Shown here one piece after another: positions 1-9,000 of a stretch of DNA of 40,542 nt. Position 1 is the stretch's first letter, and each line of letters opens with the position of its first letter. Origin of the DNA: a virus; IMG/VR virus record IMGVR_UViG_3300020469_000097, positions 1 to 40,542 of that record; one strand, written 5' to 3'. Under the pieces are notes generated by a model. The model was not told the DNA's origin. It searched no databases and worked only from the letters and a program-made list of their open reading frames with translations. A program made the position numbers and the translations under genes.

Positions 1-2
1 AT

Positions 3-149
3 AAAGGTGACGTTCCTGTAAGTTTCAATACAATTCAGCAGGGAAATGATACTACTAATATCGCAATTGATGATAGTAATACGTTAGCAATGTTTGGTGG
101 AGGTTCCTCAATAAATATGATTGAGCTAAACGGGTATATGTCGGTATAA
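3..149 (+). CDS. C-terminal fragment of an upstream phage gene (5' end outside window)
   Basis: An open frame runs from the window edge to a TAA at 147-149 and gives 48 residues ending in a Gly-rich stretch and IELNGYMSV. The TAA overlaps the ATG of the next gene (TAATG), as at most junctions in this block, so it is read as the tail of the preceding structural gene of the baseplate operon. The fragment is too short to identify; I do not recognise it as the end of T4 gp48 or gp54. Confidence 0.7.
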   Translation, partial: KGDVPVSFNTIQQGNDTTNIAIDDSNTLAMFGGGSSINMIELNGYMSV

Positions 150-1435
150 TGGCACAAGAAACATCTGCTGGTACATGGACTAGAAGTCACAAATTGATAA
201 AGTTTGATGTGGCTGGAGATATTAAGGTACCTGAGAAATCTAGTGTATCCCAATCTCTTATGGGACAGATGATGTTCTGTAAGTATTATGAGGGTTTTGC
301 TAATACTCTAATAGTAAAGATAACCTGTGTTGATACTAATGGACTTTTGGATAAGTTGCCTATAAGAACTGGAATGTCAGTTGAATTATCATTTTCACAC
401 GCAAGTTTGGATAAAGAGGAAGTTTATGAATTTAGTCAGGCAAACAATACTAATCTTATTATAGTCAATATTGATAATGGAACTCACTCAGACAAGAGAC
501 AAATGTACACTCTGACGTGCATTACTCCAACAACTCTTAATAATCATACGACAAGGGCATATAAAAGGTATGGTAGTAATATAGGTACAACAGTGGGGTT
601 ATTATTGAGTGAAGTGATGGGAGTTCCAGAGGATAGAATGCAGAAAGTAGAAAATACAGCAAATAAGTATGAGTTTTGTGCAAATTTCACAAGACCTATA
701 AACCTTATCAATAGACTAGCAACAAAATCAGTATCAAAAGGAGGTAAACCAGATTCGGCTGAAAGAGGTCTATGTGGATTTATGTTCTTCGAGACTCAAA
801 AAACTGGATATAACTTTAGGTCTGTAAAAGATATGATGGAGAAAGAATCTCCCTTCCCACCATACGTAAAAGTTGGTGCGAAAGATGCATTAGATAGTAA
901 TCCATTTACACTTTCTGCAACACCAAAATTCAACGAAAGTCAAGATCTCATCAAAAAACTCAGGACGGGTCAATTCCAATCTCATAATGTAGTGTATGAT
1001 ATAATGACTCGGAGTTTGACTGACAACATTTATAAATCGGAGACAGATGGTGAGGTTGCCAGTACAGTCGATGAAATTCCATCTCGTCGTATACTCAACG
1101 TACTTGATCGTGGCTCAACTACTGAAAAGGATGGTGAGTTAGCAGAACCAGTGGATAAAGTGGTTTGGAGACAATCACATGCTGCTGCACAGTATCAATT
1201 ACTGTACTCTCAAATCCTTAATGTCACGATTCCCATGAACTTAAATCTTGAAGTTGGTATGACATTAAACTTCAAATTTCCCGACCTAAATACTGGCGAG
1301 GGCACCACACCTGGAGTCACACCTAGTTCTGGTAAATATCTTATCGCAAGATTATCACATGAGTTTGGTAATCCTTCAGGAGACTTTACAGGACTTACAC
1401 TTGTTAGAGAACACTATCAACCTTACGAGGAATAA
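149..1435 (+). CDS. Baseplate hub protein, gp27-like
   Basis: A 428-aa protein, close to the 391 aa of T4 gp27. It has no signal peptide or membrane segment. The middle (about residues 170-230) reads as the hub segment FTRPINLINRLATKSV followed by GFMFFETQ and a Tyr/Phe strand. The C-terminal 30 residues (YLIARLSHEFGN, then FTGLTLVREHY) match the closing strands of gp27/phage tail protein D, where the pattern is a beta strand, HELS/HEF, and a second strand. In T4, gp27 trimers join the tail tube to the gp5 spike. Here the gene is separated from the gp5-like gene only by a small CP12-like gene, which supports the role. The start overlaps the previous stop (TAATG). Sequence similarity to T4 is weak, so the name rests on the end motif, the size and the neighbour. 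Confidence 0.72.
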   Translation: MAQETSAGTWTRSHKLIKFDVAGDIKVPEKSSVSQSLMGQMMFCKYYEGFANTLIVKITCVDTNGLLDKLPIRTGMSVELSFSHASLDKEEVYEFSQANNTNLIIVNIDNGTHSDKRQMYTLTCITPTTLNNHTTRAYKRYGSNIGTTVGLLLSEVMGVPEDRMQKVENTANKYEFCANFTRPINLINRLATKSVSKGGKPDSAERGLCGFMFFETQKTGYNFRSVKDMMEKESPFPPYVKVGAKDALDSNPFTLSATPKFNESQDLIKKLRTGQFQSHNVVYDIMTRSLTDNIYKSETDGEVASTVDEIPSRRILNVLDRGSTTEKDGELAEPVDKVVWRQSHAAAQYQLLYSQILNVTIPMNLNLEVGMTLNFKFPDLNTGEGTTPGVTPSSGKYLIARLSHEFGNPSGDFTGLTLVREHYQPYEE

Positions 1436-1662
1436 TGAAATCAATCGAAGACCACATTGCTAAAGACAAAGAGATTCTTGCTAATCCTAAAACATCTGAA
1501 CCAATGCGTCATCATACCGAAGAGGAGTTGCATGATCTAGAAGAATATGCAGAGCACCACAAGGATGAGATCAAAGCAGGGGATCATCATGACCCTAATG
1601 TCTTAGAAGTATTCTGCGACTTACATCCAGATGAACCAGAATGTTTAGTGTATGACGACTGA
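1435..1662 (+). CDS. cp12: CP12-like protein (Calvin-cycle regulator family)
   Basis: A 75-aa, acidic, His-rich protein. Its last 17 residues, VFCDLHPDEPECLVYDD, match the C-terminal signature of CP12, which is YCD(D/E)NP(x)3ECRVYDD. The two cysteines are separated by eight residues exactly as in CP12, where they form the redox disulfide used to bind GAPDH and then phosphoribulokinase. The N-terminal cysteine pair of many plant and cyanobacterial CP12s is absent, and the usual Arg after the second Cys is Leu. A helical segment EEELHDLEEY stands where CP12 has its AWDxVEEL helix. Phage CP12 is known as an auxiliary metabolic gene that shuts down the Calvin cycle in infected cyanobacteria. Unusually, this copy sits between two baseplate hub genes, overlapping both by one base (TAATG, TGATG), so it would be co-transcribed with virion genes. 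Confidence 0.72.
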   Translation: MKSIEDHIAKDKEILANPKTSEPMRHHTEEELHDLEEYAEHHKDEIKAGDHHDPNVLEVFCDLHPDEPECLVYDD

Positions 1663-3653
1663 TGGTACTTGAACAAGAGTCTATAAAATCGCAGCACCTT
1701 GGACAGGATGGTTTCTACTGGTTCATTGGACAAGTAGTCGTAGACTCTGCATGGAGAGATGAGAAAAATAAAGAAACAAACGAGTACGGATATAGAGCAA
1801 AGGTAAGAATAATAGGGAAGCATCCAGCAACTAATGATATACCGGATGATGAATTACCATGGGCACACTTCTTGTTACCACCCACAATGGGATCTGGAGT
1901 CAATCACTTTGGATTTAGTAATTTCATTCAAGGTGGAGAAACAGTTATTGGATTCTTCCTTGATGGTATAGAGGCACAGCAACCAGTTATATTTGGTTCT
2001 TTAGCACAACATAAGAATCTTGCAGAACGCATTTTATGGGATGATGTAAAAATTGCTGGTACATCAGAATTCCGCCCAATCATCGTTGATCGCTTCGTAT
2101 CAGATGGTTATGGAACAACTACAAAGGTTGGTGGAAGTGATCAGACATTTAATGGTGGTACAATTCATAACAATAATGATCAGATTTTAGATAAGAATGG
2201 TAAGTATGTTGACACCATCGCTAAGATAGAGAACAATAAAGTAGTAAAATTAACCAAAGCAGCAGAGTGTAGTACGCCATCCAAAGCAATGAAAGATATG
2301 GGTGGAGCACTTGGTGATTTGATGGGAGTTTTACAAAAATTAGAAAAGACTAAAGCGGGGTACATAGATCCAGTATTAAATACGGTTGTAAATGTAGATA
2401 AGTTAGTTTCCTTCGCTGCTACTAAAATGGCAGGAAGTCTTGCTAATGTTATAGCAAATACTAGAACTAAGTTATTCAATAACATTGACAAAGCAATAGG
2501 TTCCTCTATGGATTTTCTTGATCCTAACTTCTTAGCAAAGCAAATAGGTATAGAAAAAGCAAAAGACGGTATCTATTGTCTACTACAAAATATAATGAAG
2601 GGATTAAAAAATCTCCTTACTAAAGCAATAAAGGGTTTGATTGGTAAGTTATTGAACTTCCCTTTATGTGCTATTGAATCTTTCCTATCAGGTATCTTAG
2701 GTAAGATAACAAATGATATACAGAAAGCAATCGCTCCATTGATGGCTGGTATCAAAGGTCTTATACCAAATATTGCTCTACCTGATTTTGGAGGTATGTT
2801 GGGTAAAGCATTAGGTGCTATTCAAGGTCTTATGAACCTTCTTGCTTGTGAAGGATCTGAGTGTAAGTTGGACTTAGATGTTGAGTTGAACAAAGGACAG
2901 AAAGAGAAGAAAAATATGGATTTTGCTAAGATGATTGGAATGACAAACCTTATCAAAAAGACAGATGAAGGTATTGATGGTATGATGGGAAATATTTTTC
3001 CTGGTATGACGGGAGATCCAGGACCTATGAGTGAAATGGAGAAGTTAGCAGGTCCTTGTAATCCATATGACCCTGAGACATGTCAACCACCTAGCGTAGA
3101 GTTCTTTGGTGGAGGTGGTATAGGTGCATTTGGTCAGGCAGTTGTTAATGAAATAGGACAAGTTGTAGGTGTAGATATGAGAGATCTAGGATTTGGATAT
3201 AGTGAGGTTCCATACGTATCGTTTGTAGATAATTGTGACAATGGTAGGGGTGCCACTGGTATAGCAGTTATAGAGGACGAAAAAGTTGTAGAGGTCATTA
3301 TGATAGAGACAGGTGATGGTTATCTTGGATCTGGTAGTGGAGGAGAAGAGGTGGTTGGTGTTATTGATGGTGCAGATATCATCAGTACAGGTACAGGATA
3401 TCAAACAGGTGACACAGTATCAACATCAGATGGTTGTGTGATGACACCAGAGATAATTAATGGTAGAATAGTGGGACTAAAGGGATCTTGTCCAATGGGA
3501 GACACTTTATCTCCTCTTTCTGTGAAGACTTCTACTGGTTATGGTGCAGTTCTAAGACCTAGAACTAAATTCTTACCAGTAAAAGAGTACGAAACACCAA
3601 GTTTACCAAGTTCAAGCATCCTTACTGTAGTAGATTGTCCTAGAGGTGCATAA
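1662..3653 (+). CDS. 5: Baseplate hub/spike protein, gp5-like (no lysozyme domain seen)
   Basis: A 663-aa protein. Residues about 15-130 form an OB-fold domain of the gp5/VgrG type: FYWFIGQVVVDSAW, YRAKVRIIG, LPWAHFLLPP, and the closing strand GETVIGFFLDG followed by QQPVIFGSL. Residues about 205-420 are an unusual hydrophobic, Gly/Ala/Leu-rich helical region (several segments such as LLTKAIKGLIGKLL). Residues about 485-640 are beta-rich with Gly-x-Gly-Tyr motifs (GFGYSEVP, GDGYLG, GTGYQTGD). T4 gp5 (575 aa) carries a lysozyme domain after the OB fold; I see no catalytic Glu-Asp-Thr lysozyme motif here. Role by family: central baseplate hub carrying the membrane-piercing needle. The start codon overlaps the CP12-like stop (TGATG). 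The gene continues directly into a separate beta-helix gene that may supply the needle. Confidence 0.8.
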   Translation: MVLEQESIKSQHLGQDGFYWFIGQVVVDSAWRDEKNKETNEYGYRAKVRIIGKHPATNDIPDDELPWAHFLLPPTMGSGVNHFGFSNFIQGGETVIGFFLDGIEAQQPVIFGSLAQHKNLAERILWDDVKIAGTSEFRPIIVDRFVSDGYGTTTKVGGSDQTFNGGTIHNNNDQILDKNGKYVDTIAKIENNKVVKLTKAAECSTPSKAMKDMGGALGDLMGVLQKLEKTKAGYIDPVLNTVVNVDKLVSFAATKMAGSLANVIANTRTKLFNNIDKAIGSSMDFLDPNFLAKQIGIEKAKDGIYCLLQNIMKGLKNLLTKAIKGLIGKLLNFPLCAIESFLSGILGKITNDIQKAIAPLMAGIKGLIPNIALPDFGGMLGKALGAIQGLMNLLACEGSECKLDLDVELNKGQKEKKNMDFAKMIGMTNLIKKTDEGIDGMMGNIFPGMTGDPGPMSEMEKLAGPCNPYDPETCQPPSVEFFGGGGIGAFGQAVVNEIGQVVGVDMRDLGFGYSEVPYVSFVDNCDNGRGATGIAVIEDEKVVEVIMIETGDGYLGSGSGGEEVVGVIDGADIISTGTGYQTGDTVSTSDGCVMTPEIINGRIVGLKGSCPMGDTLSPLSVKTSTGYGAVLRPRTKFLPVKEYETPSLPSSSILTVVDCPRGA

Positions 3654-4198
3654 TGTCAAAGAATAAAATACCACCTATAATTTTAGCTCATCCCCATGAT
3701 GGTTCTCTAAGGATCGGTAGGGAAGATAAAGATGTATTGAGAAAAGCAGATTGTCAACTTAAAGCAGGATCAGATGCAACCTTACGCTTATTCAGAGATG
3801 GTGGTTGGGAACTAAGATCTAAAAGAGGTATTGAGACAGATAATGCTGGTTCCAATATAATACAGTCAGGTTCAGGACCTCTGAATATAAAAGTAGACGG
3901 AGACTTCAATATTGAATGTGGTGGTGAGTTCAATGTAAACGCTAAGAAGATAGTTATGACAGCAAATGACGCTGTAGATGGTAACATAAAACTAACTGCA
4001 AATCAGGATTTCTTTGCAGAAGCGAAGAAGACTGCTAAATTGAATGGTAGCAACGTTCAGGTTATTGCAACACAAAATCTTATATCAAGATCAGATGCTG
4101 CACATGTAATACAAGGAGGGTTTGTTCATGTACATGAATCTAACTCCAAGATCATACCACCATCACTCAAAGAATTCATTAGTAAAATACAAAAATGA
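3653..4198 (+). CDS. Beta-helical spike-like protein (gp5 C-domain/VgrG-tip-like)
   Basis: A 181-aa protein. Residues about 75-160 alternate short hydrophobic and polar residues (NIKVDGDFNIECGGEFNV, KIVMTAND, NIKLTANQDF, KTAKLNGSNVQVIA), the pattern of the triple-stranded beta-helix of T4 gp5C and VgrG needles. The N-terminal 60 residues contain a strand-rich LRIGREDKDV...LRLFRDGGWEL segment. The start overlaps the gp5-like stop (TAATG) and the end overlaps the next gene by 4 bases, so it is translationally coupled to the hub. Inference: this supplies the needle that T4 keeps in the same polypeptide as the OB domain. It could instead be another baseplate appendage; no tip metal-binding HxH motif is obvious, although the C-terminus has HVHES. 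Confidence 0.6.
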   Translation: MSKNKIPPIILAHPHDGSLRIGREDKDVLRKADCQLKAGSDATLRLFRDGGWELRSKRGIETDNAGSNIIQSGSGPLNIKVDGDFNIECGGEFNVNAKKIVMTANDAVDGNIKLTANQDFFAEAKKTAKLNGSNVQVIATQNLISRSDAAHVIQGGFVHVHESNSKIIPPSLKEFISKIQK

Positions 4199-4932
4199 AT
4201 ATACCAGATATTTTCTCAGGTAAAATCGTAATAGGACCTGAACCACATGTTGATCAATCAGTGAAGACTTTAGATGGTGACAAACCATTTGTAGGTACAC
4301 TTGCTGCTTCAGGACCTGCGTTTATAGGTAAGCATGCAGGGGGTTTTGCCAAAGGAGTTCTCAATGTAGGAACGGATTTAGGAGGATTTTCGCCTGGTGT
4401 AAAAGGTAGGGCAGCACATATAGATGGAGATGTAAGAATCAATGGTGAACAAGGACCTGATCATGTTTATATTGACGGTAATGTATTTGTTACAGGGACT
4501 GTTGACTGCTTATCAACAGGAAGATTAGAAGCAAGACATGCTGTTGCTGACAGTCTACCTAAACCGTTTGACATGGTTCATCCTAGCAAAGGTGAGGGTC
4601 ACAGACTCAGATATGCTTGTATTGAAGGTCCTGAGGTTGGTGTATATTTCAGAGGTAGAACACAGGATAATGAGATTGCTCTACCAGATTACTGGAAAGA
4701 TCTCGTGGTAATTGATACTATCACGATTCAAACACAACCAGTTGGATCAGCACAAGATATTATAGTAAAGGAATGGGATGATAGTAAGATAACACTAGAA
4801 GGTGTCACTGATTGTTTCTATCATGTATACGGTGAGAGGAAGGACGTCAATCCACTTGTGGTAGAATATGAGGGAGAAACTTGGGAGGATTATCCAGACC
4901 CTAAGTATGACGATCCTAACTATTCAAGGTAG
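4195..4932 (+). CDS. Virion structural protein, fibre-like with a C-terminal beta module
   Basis: A 245-aa protein. Residues about 40-110 are Gly-rich and repetitive (AASGPAFIGKHAGGF, HIDGDVRINGEQGPDHVYIDGNVFVTGTVDC), as in fibre shafts. Residues about 122-215 contain KPFDMVHPSKGEGHRLRYAC, then EGPEVGVYFRGR, LPDYWKDLV and TIQTQPVGSAQDI, a module that I recall as common at the ends of cyanophage structural and fibre proteins. The next gene (4968) appears to be a stand-alone copy of the last part of this module. The gene begins inside the end of the preceding one (ATGA-type overlap) and closes the hub operon; a late promoter follows its stop. Its exact role is not known. Confidence 0.65.
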   Translation: MNIPDIFSGKIVIGPEPHVDQSVKTLDGDKPFVGTLAASGPAFIGKHAGGFAKGVLNVGTDLGGFSPGVKGRAAHIDGDVRINGEQGPDHVYIDGNVFVTGTVDCLSTGRLEARHAVADSLPKPFDMVHPSKGEGHRLRYACIEGPEVGVYFRGRTQDNEIALPDYWKDLVVIDTITIQTQPVGSAQDIIVKEWDDSKITLEGVTDCFYHVYGERKDVNPLVVEYEGETWEDYPDPKYDDPNYSR

Positions 4933-4936
4933 GATA

Positions 4937-4944
4937 TATAAATA
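4937..4944 (+). promoter_or_regulatory. T4-type late promoter
   Basis: TATAAATA, the exact T4 late consensus, lies 23 bases before the ATG at 4968, directly after the stop of the preceding gene. The same motif at a similar distance occurs before other late genes in this window. Confidence 0.75.
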
Positions 4945-4967
4945 CTGTAGTAATAATTTCTAGCAAA

Positions 4968-5258
4968 ATGGCAGCAGAAGAGTATTCACCAAGTAAGGCA
5001 AAAATTAGATGTAAAGGTAAGATTCCACCCGATGGACTTATAAACCTTCCTGATGCTTGGGCTAACAAAGTAAAACCAGATTCAATAGTTGTGCAAGTAA
5101 CACCTTATGGTGTTTGGCAAGAACTATACATTGAGGCAATTCTCTATGATGGTAGACAGGTTCAAATTAAAAATAACCTAGGTGCGAGCATCAATGGTCA
5201 GTACAACGCTATGGGAAACGTTAAAGACGGTGAGACTATAGAAGGCGGAAACGAATAA
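4968..5258 (+). CDS. Small structural-type protein, LPDxW module
   Basis: A 96-aa protein. Residues about 22-60 (INLPDAWANKVKPDSIVVQV, TPYGVWQELYIEAI) align with the C-terminal module of the preceding 245-aa protein (IALPDYWKDLVVIDTITIQT, QPVGSAQDIIVKEW). It therefore looks like a separately encoded copy of that beta domain. It has its own late promoter, which suggests a virion part or assembly factor. No further function can be read. Confidence 0.65.
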   Translation: MAAEEYSPSKAKIRCKGKIPPDGLINLPDAWANKVKPDSIVVQVTPYGVWQELYIEAILYDGRQVQIKNNLGASINGQYNAMGNVKDGETIEGGNE

Positions 5259-5287
5259 TTGACATAAGTTGTCTTCTGCGTTATATT
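5259..5287 (+). promoter_or_regulatory. Strong sigma70-type promoter
   Basis: A perfect -35 box TTGACA (5259-5264) is followed after exactly 17 bases by TATATT (5282-5287). A small dyad GACA-N5-TGTC (5261-5273) overlaps the -35 box and could be an operator. It lies just after the stop of the 96-aa gene and would start transcription close to 5294, inside the hairpin described next. A host-type promoter among late genes is unexpected. Confidence 0.65.
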
Positions 5288-5288
5288 A

Positions 5289-5308
5289 GGGAGAACTACA
5301 AATCTCCC
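5289..5308 (+). promoter_or_regulatory. Hairpin abutting a start codon
   Basis: GGGAGA (5289-5294), an 8-base loop, then TCTCCC (5303-5308), immediately followed by the ATG at 5309. The left arm is the only Shine-Dalgarno-like sequence near this start, so the hairpin would hide it. If transcription starts near 5288-5290, the hairpin forms the 5' end of the mRNA. Confidence 0.5.
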
Positions 5309-5497
5309 ATGAACATTGAAGAATACGTCAGTAAAATCGAAGTAAACATCACTAAGGCATCTTTTAAGATCCATGGATGTGATGGTCAGGTGCAAACAAT
5401 TGACTGTGATGATGCTGATCAATTTTGTTCAGTTCATACGATGTCAAAGAAAGCAGCTGCAATTGATGATGAGATAGAATTGTTATACATATCGTAA
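5309..5497 (+). CDS. Small hypothetical protein
   Basis: A 62-aa acidic protein with three cysteines (GCDGQ, DCDDAD, FCSVHT) and no membrane segment. The start is fixed by the hairpin and promoter directly upstream. It is followed after 12 bases by a membrane-protein gene, and the three small genes 5309-5964 probably form one transcript. I do not recognise a family. Confidence 0.65.
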   Translation: MNIEEYVSKIEVNITKASFKIHGCDGQVQTIDCDDADQFCSVHTMSKKAAAIDDEIELLYIS

Positions 5498-5509
5498 ATC
5501 AATGTAGAC

Positions 5510-5848
5510 ATGATACAAAAATTAGTTAGTCAAATTCCAACATCAGATCTAGTAAAACTAGATATAAACCAATACTACACAAAGAAAGAGGTCAACAAAC
5601 TGATTTCTGATGCAGTAGAGGAAGCGAGGAGGATTGATGAGGAGTCAATGCGTAAGCATAATAGGGATGCCACTGTCATTAGTATGATACTTGGTTTCAC
5701 TACACTCGCACTTTTTGTTGACGGTCTACTAAGAGTGTTGGGTATTATACCACCATTCATGAACATCGATGTTGACATACTAGAGAAGATAGTGCAAAAA
5801 GTAGAGTCTGATATTTCACCTATTTTACAACGACTTCCCATAAGGTAA
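5510..5848 (+). CDS. Small membrane protein with N-terminal coiled region
   Basis: A 112-aa protein. Residues about 20-52 are charged and helical (KKEVNKLISDAVEEARRIDE), residues about 55-80 form one hydrophobic membrane segment (ATVISMILGFTTLALFV followed by LLRVLGIIPPF), and the tail is amphipathic. Such one-pass proteins next to baseplate genes are common in cyanophages, but the role is unknown. A holin-type role is possible but has no direct support. It overlaps the next small gene by one base (TAATG). Confidence 0.65.
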   Translation: MIQKLVSQIPTSDLVKLDINQYYTKKEVNKLISDAVEEARRIDEESMRKHNRDATVISMILGFTTLALFVDGLLRVLGIIPPFMNIDVDILEKIVQKVESDISPILQRLPIR

Positions 5849-5964
5849 TGGACAAAAACAAAAAGATCTATGATCAACGTCTTTTGGAAGAGGAAACTGA
5901 AGATGTAGAGGATGAGGACTATATTGTACTGATACACACAAAGTTCAACGACGATGGCTGCTAA
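5848..5964 (+). CDS. Very small acidic protein
   Basis: A 38-aa frame starting on the stop of the membrane-protein gene (TAATG) and ending at TAA 5962-5964. The product is Lys-rich at the start and strongly acidic in the middle (EEETEDVEDEDY). The overlap geometry, identical to that of neighbouring real genes, is the main support. Function unknown. Confidence 0.5.
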   Translation: MDKNKKIYDQRLLEEETEDVEDEDYIVLIHTKFNDDGC

Positions 5965-5967
5965 ATA
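5960..5967 (+). promoter_or_regulatory. Late promoter, CTAAATA form
   Basis: GCTAAATA overlaps the stop of the small acidic gene and lies 33 bases before the ATG at 6001. It differs from the T4 late consensus at the first two bases; the same variant precedes the fibre gene at 20391. Confidence 0.55.
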
Positions 5968-6000
5968 GGTTGAAGGAATTGGTGTCAGGATTTATAGGTA

Positions 6001-9000
6001 ATGCCGTTAAGTAGACTTGAAAATTTTCTAAAAAATATACAGGGTAATGTTCTATACGTTAATCCTGAAGAATTAGATGCGACTGATGATATAAGCAACA
6101 CAGGTAATTCTAGAACTAGACCCTTTAAAACTATCCAGAGGGCATTACTTGAGTCTGCTAGATTTTCATATCAGTTAGGTAAAGATAACGATAAGTTTGA
6201 TAAGACTACTATTGTAGTAGCACCAGGTATTCATTATATTGATAATAGACCAGGTTATCAGATCAACACTGCTGGAGCAGTTACTGATGTCAATGGTTCT
6301 GGTCAAGCAATAAATGAGTTCTCTATAGGTACAGAGTTTGATGTACAGAGCGATCAAAACGTTCTATTTCAATTCAACTCTGCACATGGTGGTGTCATCA
6401 TGCCACGTGGTACATCCATCGTTGGTATGGATCTCAGAAAAACTAAGGTAAGACCTAAGTTTGTACCAGACCCAGCTAATACTAACATAGCAAACAGTGC
6501 GATCTTCAGAGTTACTGGTGGTTGTTACTTCAGAGAAGTCACAATATTTGATGGAGATCCAGCAGATAGAATATTCAAAGATTATACAACATCAGTATAT
6601 CAACCAAACTATTCACATCATAAACTAACTGCATTTGAGTTTGCTGATGGTAAGAATGAGATAACTGGTAAGGGTCTAACTGACCTAGACATGTACTATG
6701 CTAAGTTGACACTGGCATTTGGTAACAGTTCTGGTCGTGCTATCCCATCATATCCTAGCAACACAGACTTTGAGAAGGTAACAGACGAATCAAGAATTGT
6801 TGGAGAATTATCTCAGGTAGGTGCAATCGAGATTGAGGACATATATTCAGGTGTAAACCCATCATCATCCACTGCTACTACAGTTGTATCAGTTGTAACT
6901 TCTGAACCACATGATTATAACGTAGGTACTCCAGTTATAATAAGAGGCGTAGCCGGTTCAGGTAATGTCAACGGTTTAGAGTATGATGGTGTTCATATTG
7001 TTACTCAGATACTGAGTGATACGTTGTTTACTTATAGTGTAACAACTGCACCAGCATCTACAGCAACACCAAACCTATCAGGGTTAGCTCCAACAGTTGC
7101 AATCGAGAGTGATTCAGTAGGTTCATCATCTCCATATATCTTCAACTGTTCTGTAAGATCAGTGTTTGGTATGAATGGACTTCATGCTGACGGTGCAAAA
7201 GCATCTGGATTCAAGTCAATGGTTGCTGCCCAGTTCACTGGTGTGTCACTAAACAAGGATGATAATGCATTTGTAAAGTATGACTCAGTATCTGGAACGT
7301 ATAAAGACCAAACAACATTAGGAAGCTCAACCACACTTCACACTGACTCGTTTGCAATACACAAACCAACTCATGAGAGTTTTCATATCAAGGCATCTAA
7401 TGATGCTGTATTGCAGTTAGTATCTACATTTGCTGTAGGTTGTGGTAAACACTTTATCTGTGAGTCAGGTGGTGACGCATCAATTACCAACTCAAACTCT
7501 AACTTCGGTGAGAAGGCACTAGGTGCTGATGGATTCAAGTTTGATGCGTTCAATAAAGACGATAAGGGATATGTTGTTAGTATACTACCAGCACAAAAGA
7601 ACTATGCTAACGTAGTAAACTTCAACTGGTTGAAGATAGATGTAGAAGACACAGTCGGAGCAGCAAGTAATAAGTTATACATCAGAGGATATAAGAACAA
7701 GGATACAGTTCCTTCAGATAAAACCTCAATATTTACTGTTGGTAACAAGATTGGTGAGACACTAAACCTTACAATCGCTGGTATTACATCAACAGCAAAT
7801 GTATTGATGACAGTTCCTAGTGGAGTAGGACCTTCTGGTCAAAAAGTTCACATGGTAGGTAGAGCTGCTGGAATCAATAGTATAACAAGTGACGTTATAA
7901 CACTACAAGCAGATCATAACCTATTCCAAGGTGAGTCAATCAAGTTCTTCAGTGATACTGGATCGTTACCTGATGGTGTAGAACATAAGAAGATATATTA
8001 TGCTATAACAGCATCACTTGCTGCTAATCAAATCAAAATAGCAACAACTAAGAATAATGCACTAGCAAATAATAACATTGCTGGCGTCAACAACCTTGGT
8101 GGTGAACTAACGGTCATCTCTGATGTGGTAAGTAAAGTGCCAGGTGATCCTGGTCACCCAATACAATGGGATGAGATTGGTTGGCACGTCAATGTGGACT
8201 CAGGTAATGAGTTACATACGTTTATAGTACAGAACCAGACTGGTATTACACCTGAAACAACTAATGTATTTGTCAAGAGACAGGTTGATAATAGAAGAGA
8301 CTTAGAGAAGATATATCGAGCAACTTACATTATTCCTGAAGGAGCATCAAACGCTGCACCACCACAGAATGGTTATGTAATACAAGATAGTGGTGCTGTC
8401 ATAGATGATGATAAGTTCCAGAATGATAATGTAGACCTTGCTAGTGATACAGATCTTAGAACAGATACTAATATCATTCATGCTTCATGGTCAAGTAACG
8501 TTGGTATAATCACATCTAAGTTCCCACATAGATTGAAGAGAGGTCAGACTGTACAAGTCAATAGACTAAGATCATCGAATAATAGTGGTGGTCTAGCAGA
8601 TCAAGGATATAACGGTGTATTTGAAGTATTAGAAATCAATGATAAGAAAACATTTAGTATTGGTATAAGCACTAATCCTGGCGGTATTTCAACCATTACC
8701 ACTGGCATACCATACACATTACATAATAATAATATTGTTGGATCTGGTCGTACGTTCTCTCCTTATTTTATAAGAAAAGATTATGGTAATGCATATCAAA
8801 TATTCAATCACGAGGTCATTCAGGAACATAGAGCAGGTAGTCAGGATGGTATCTATAATCTAACTCTGCTATCTTACCATAATATTCCCGAAGTAGCACC
8901 GTTTGACATTGGGATAAACAGATTCCCGCAGAATATCAACGACCTAAGACCAAAATCAAATGTAGATAATCCAGTTGACGATCCAGAACCAACCAAGTCA

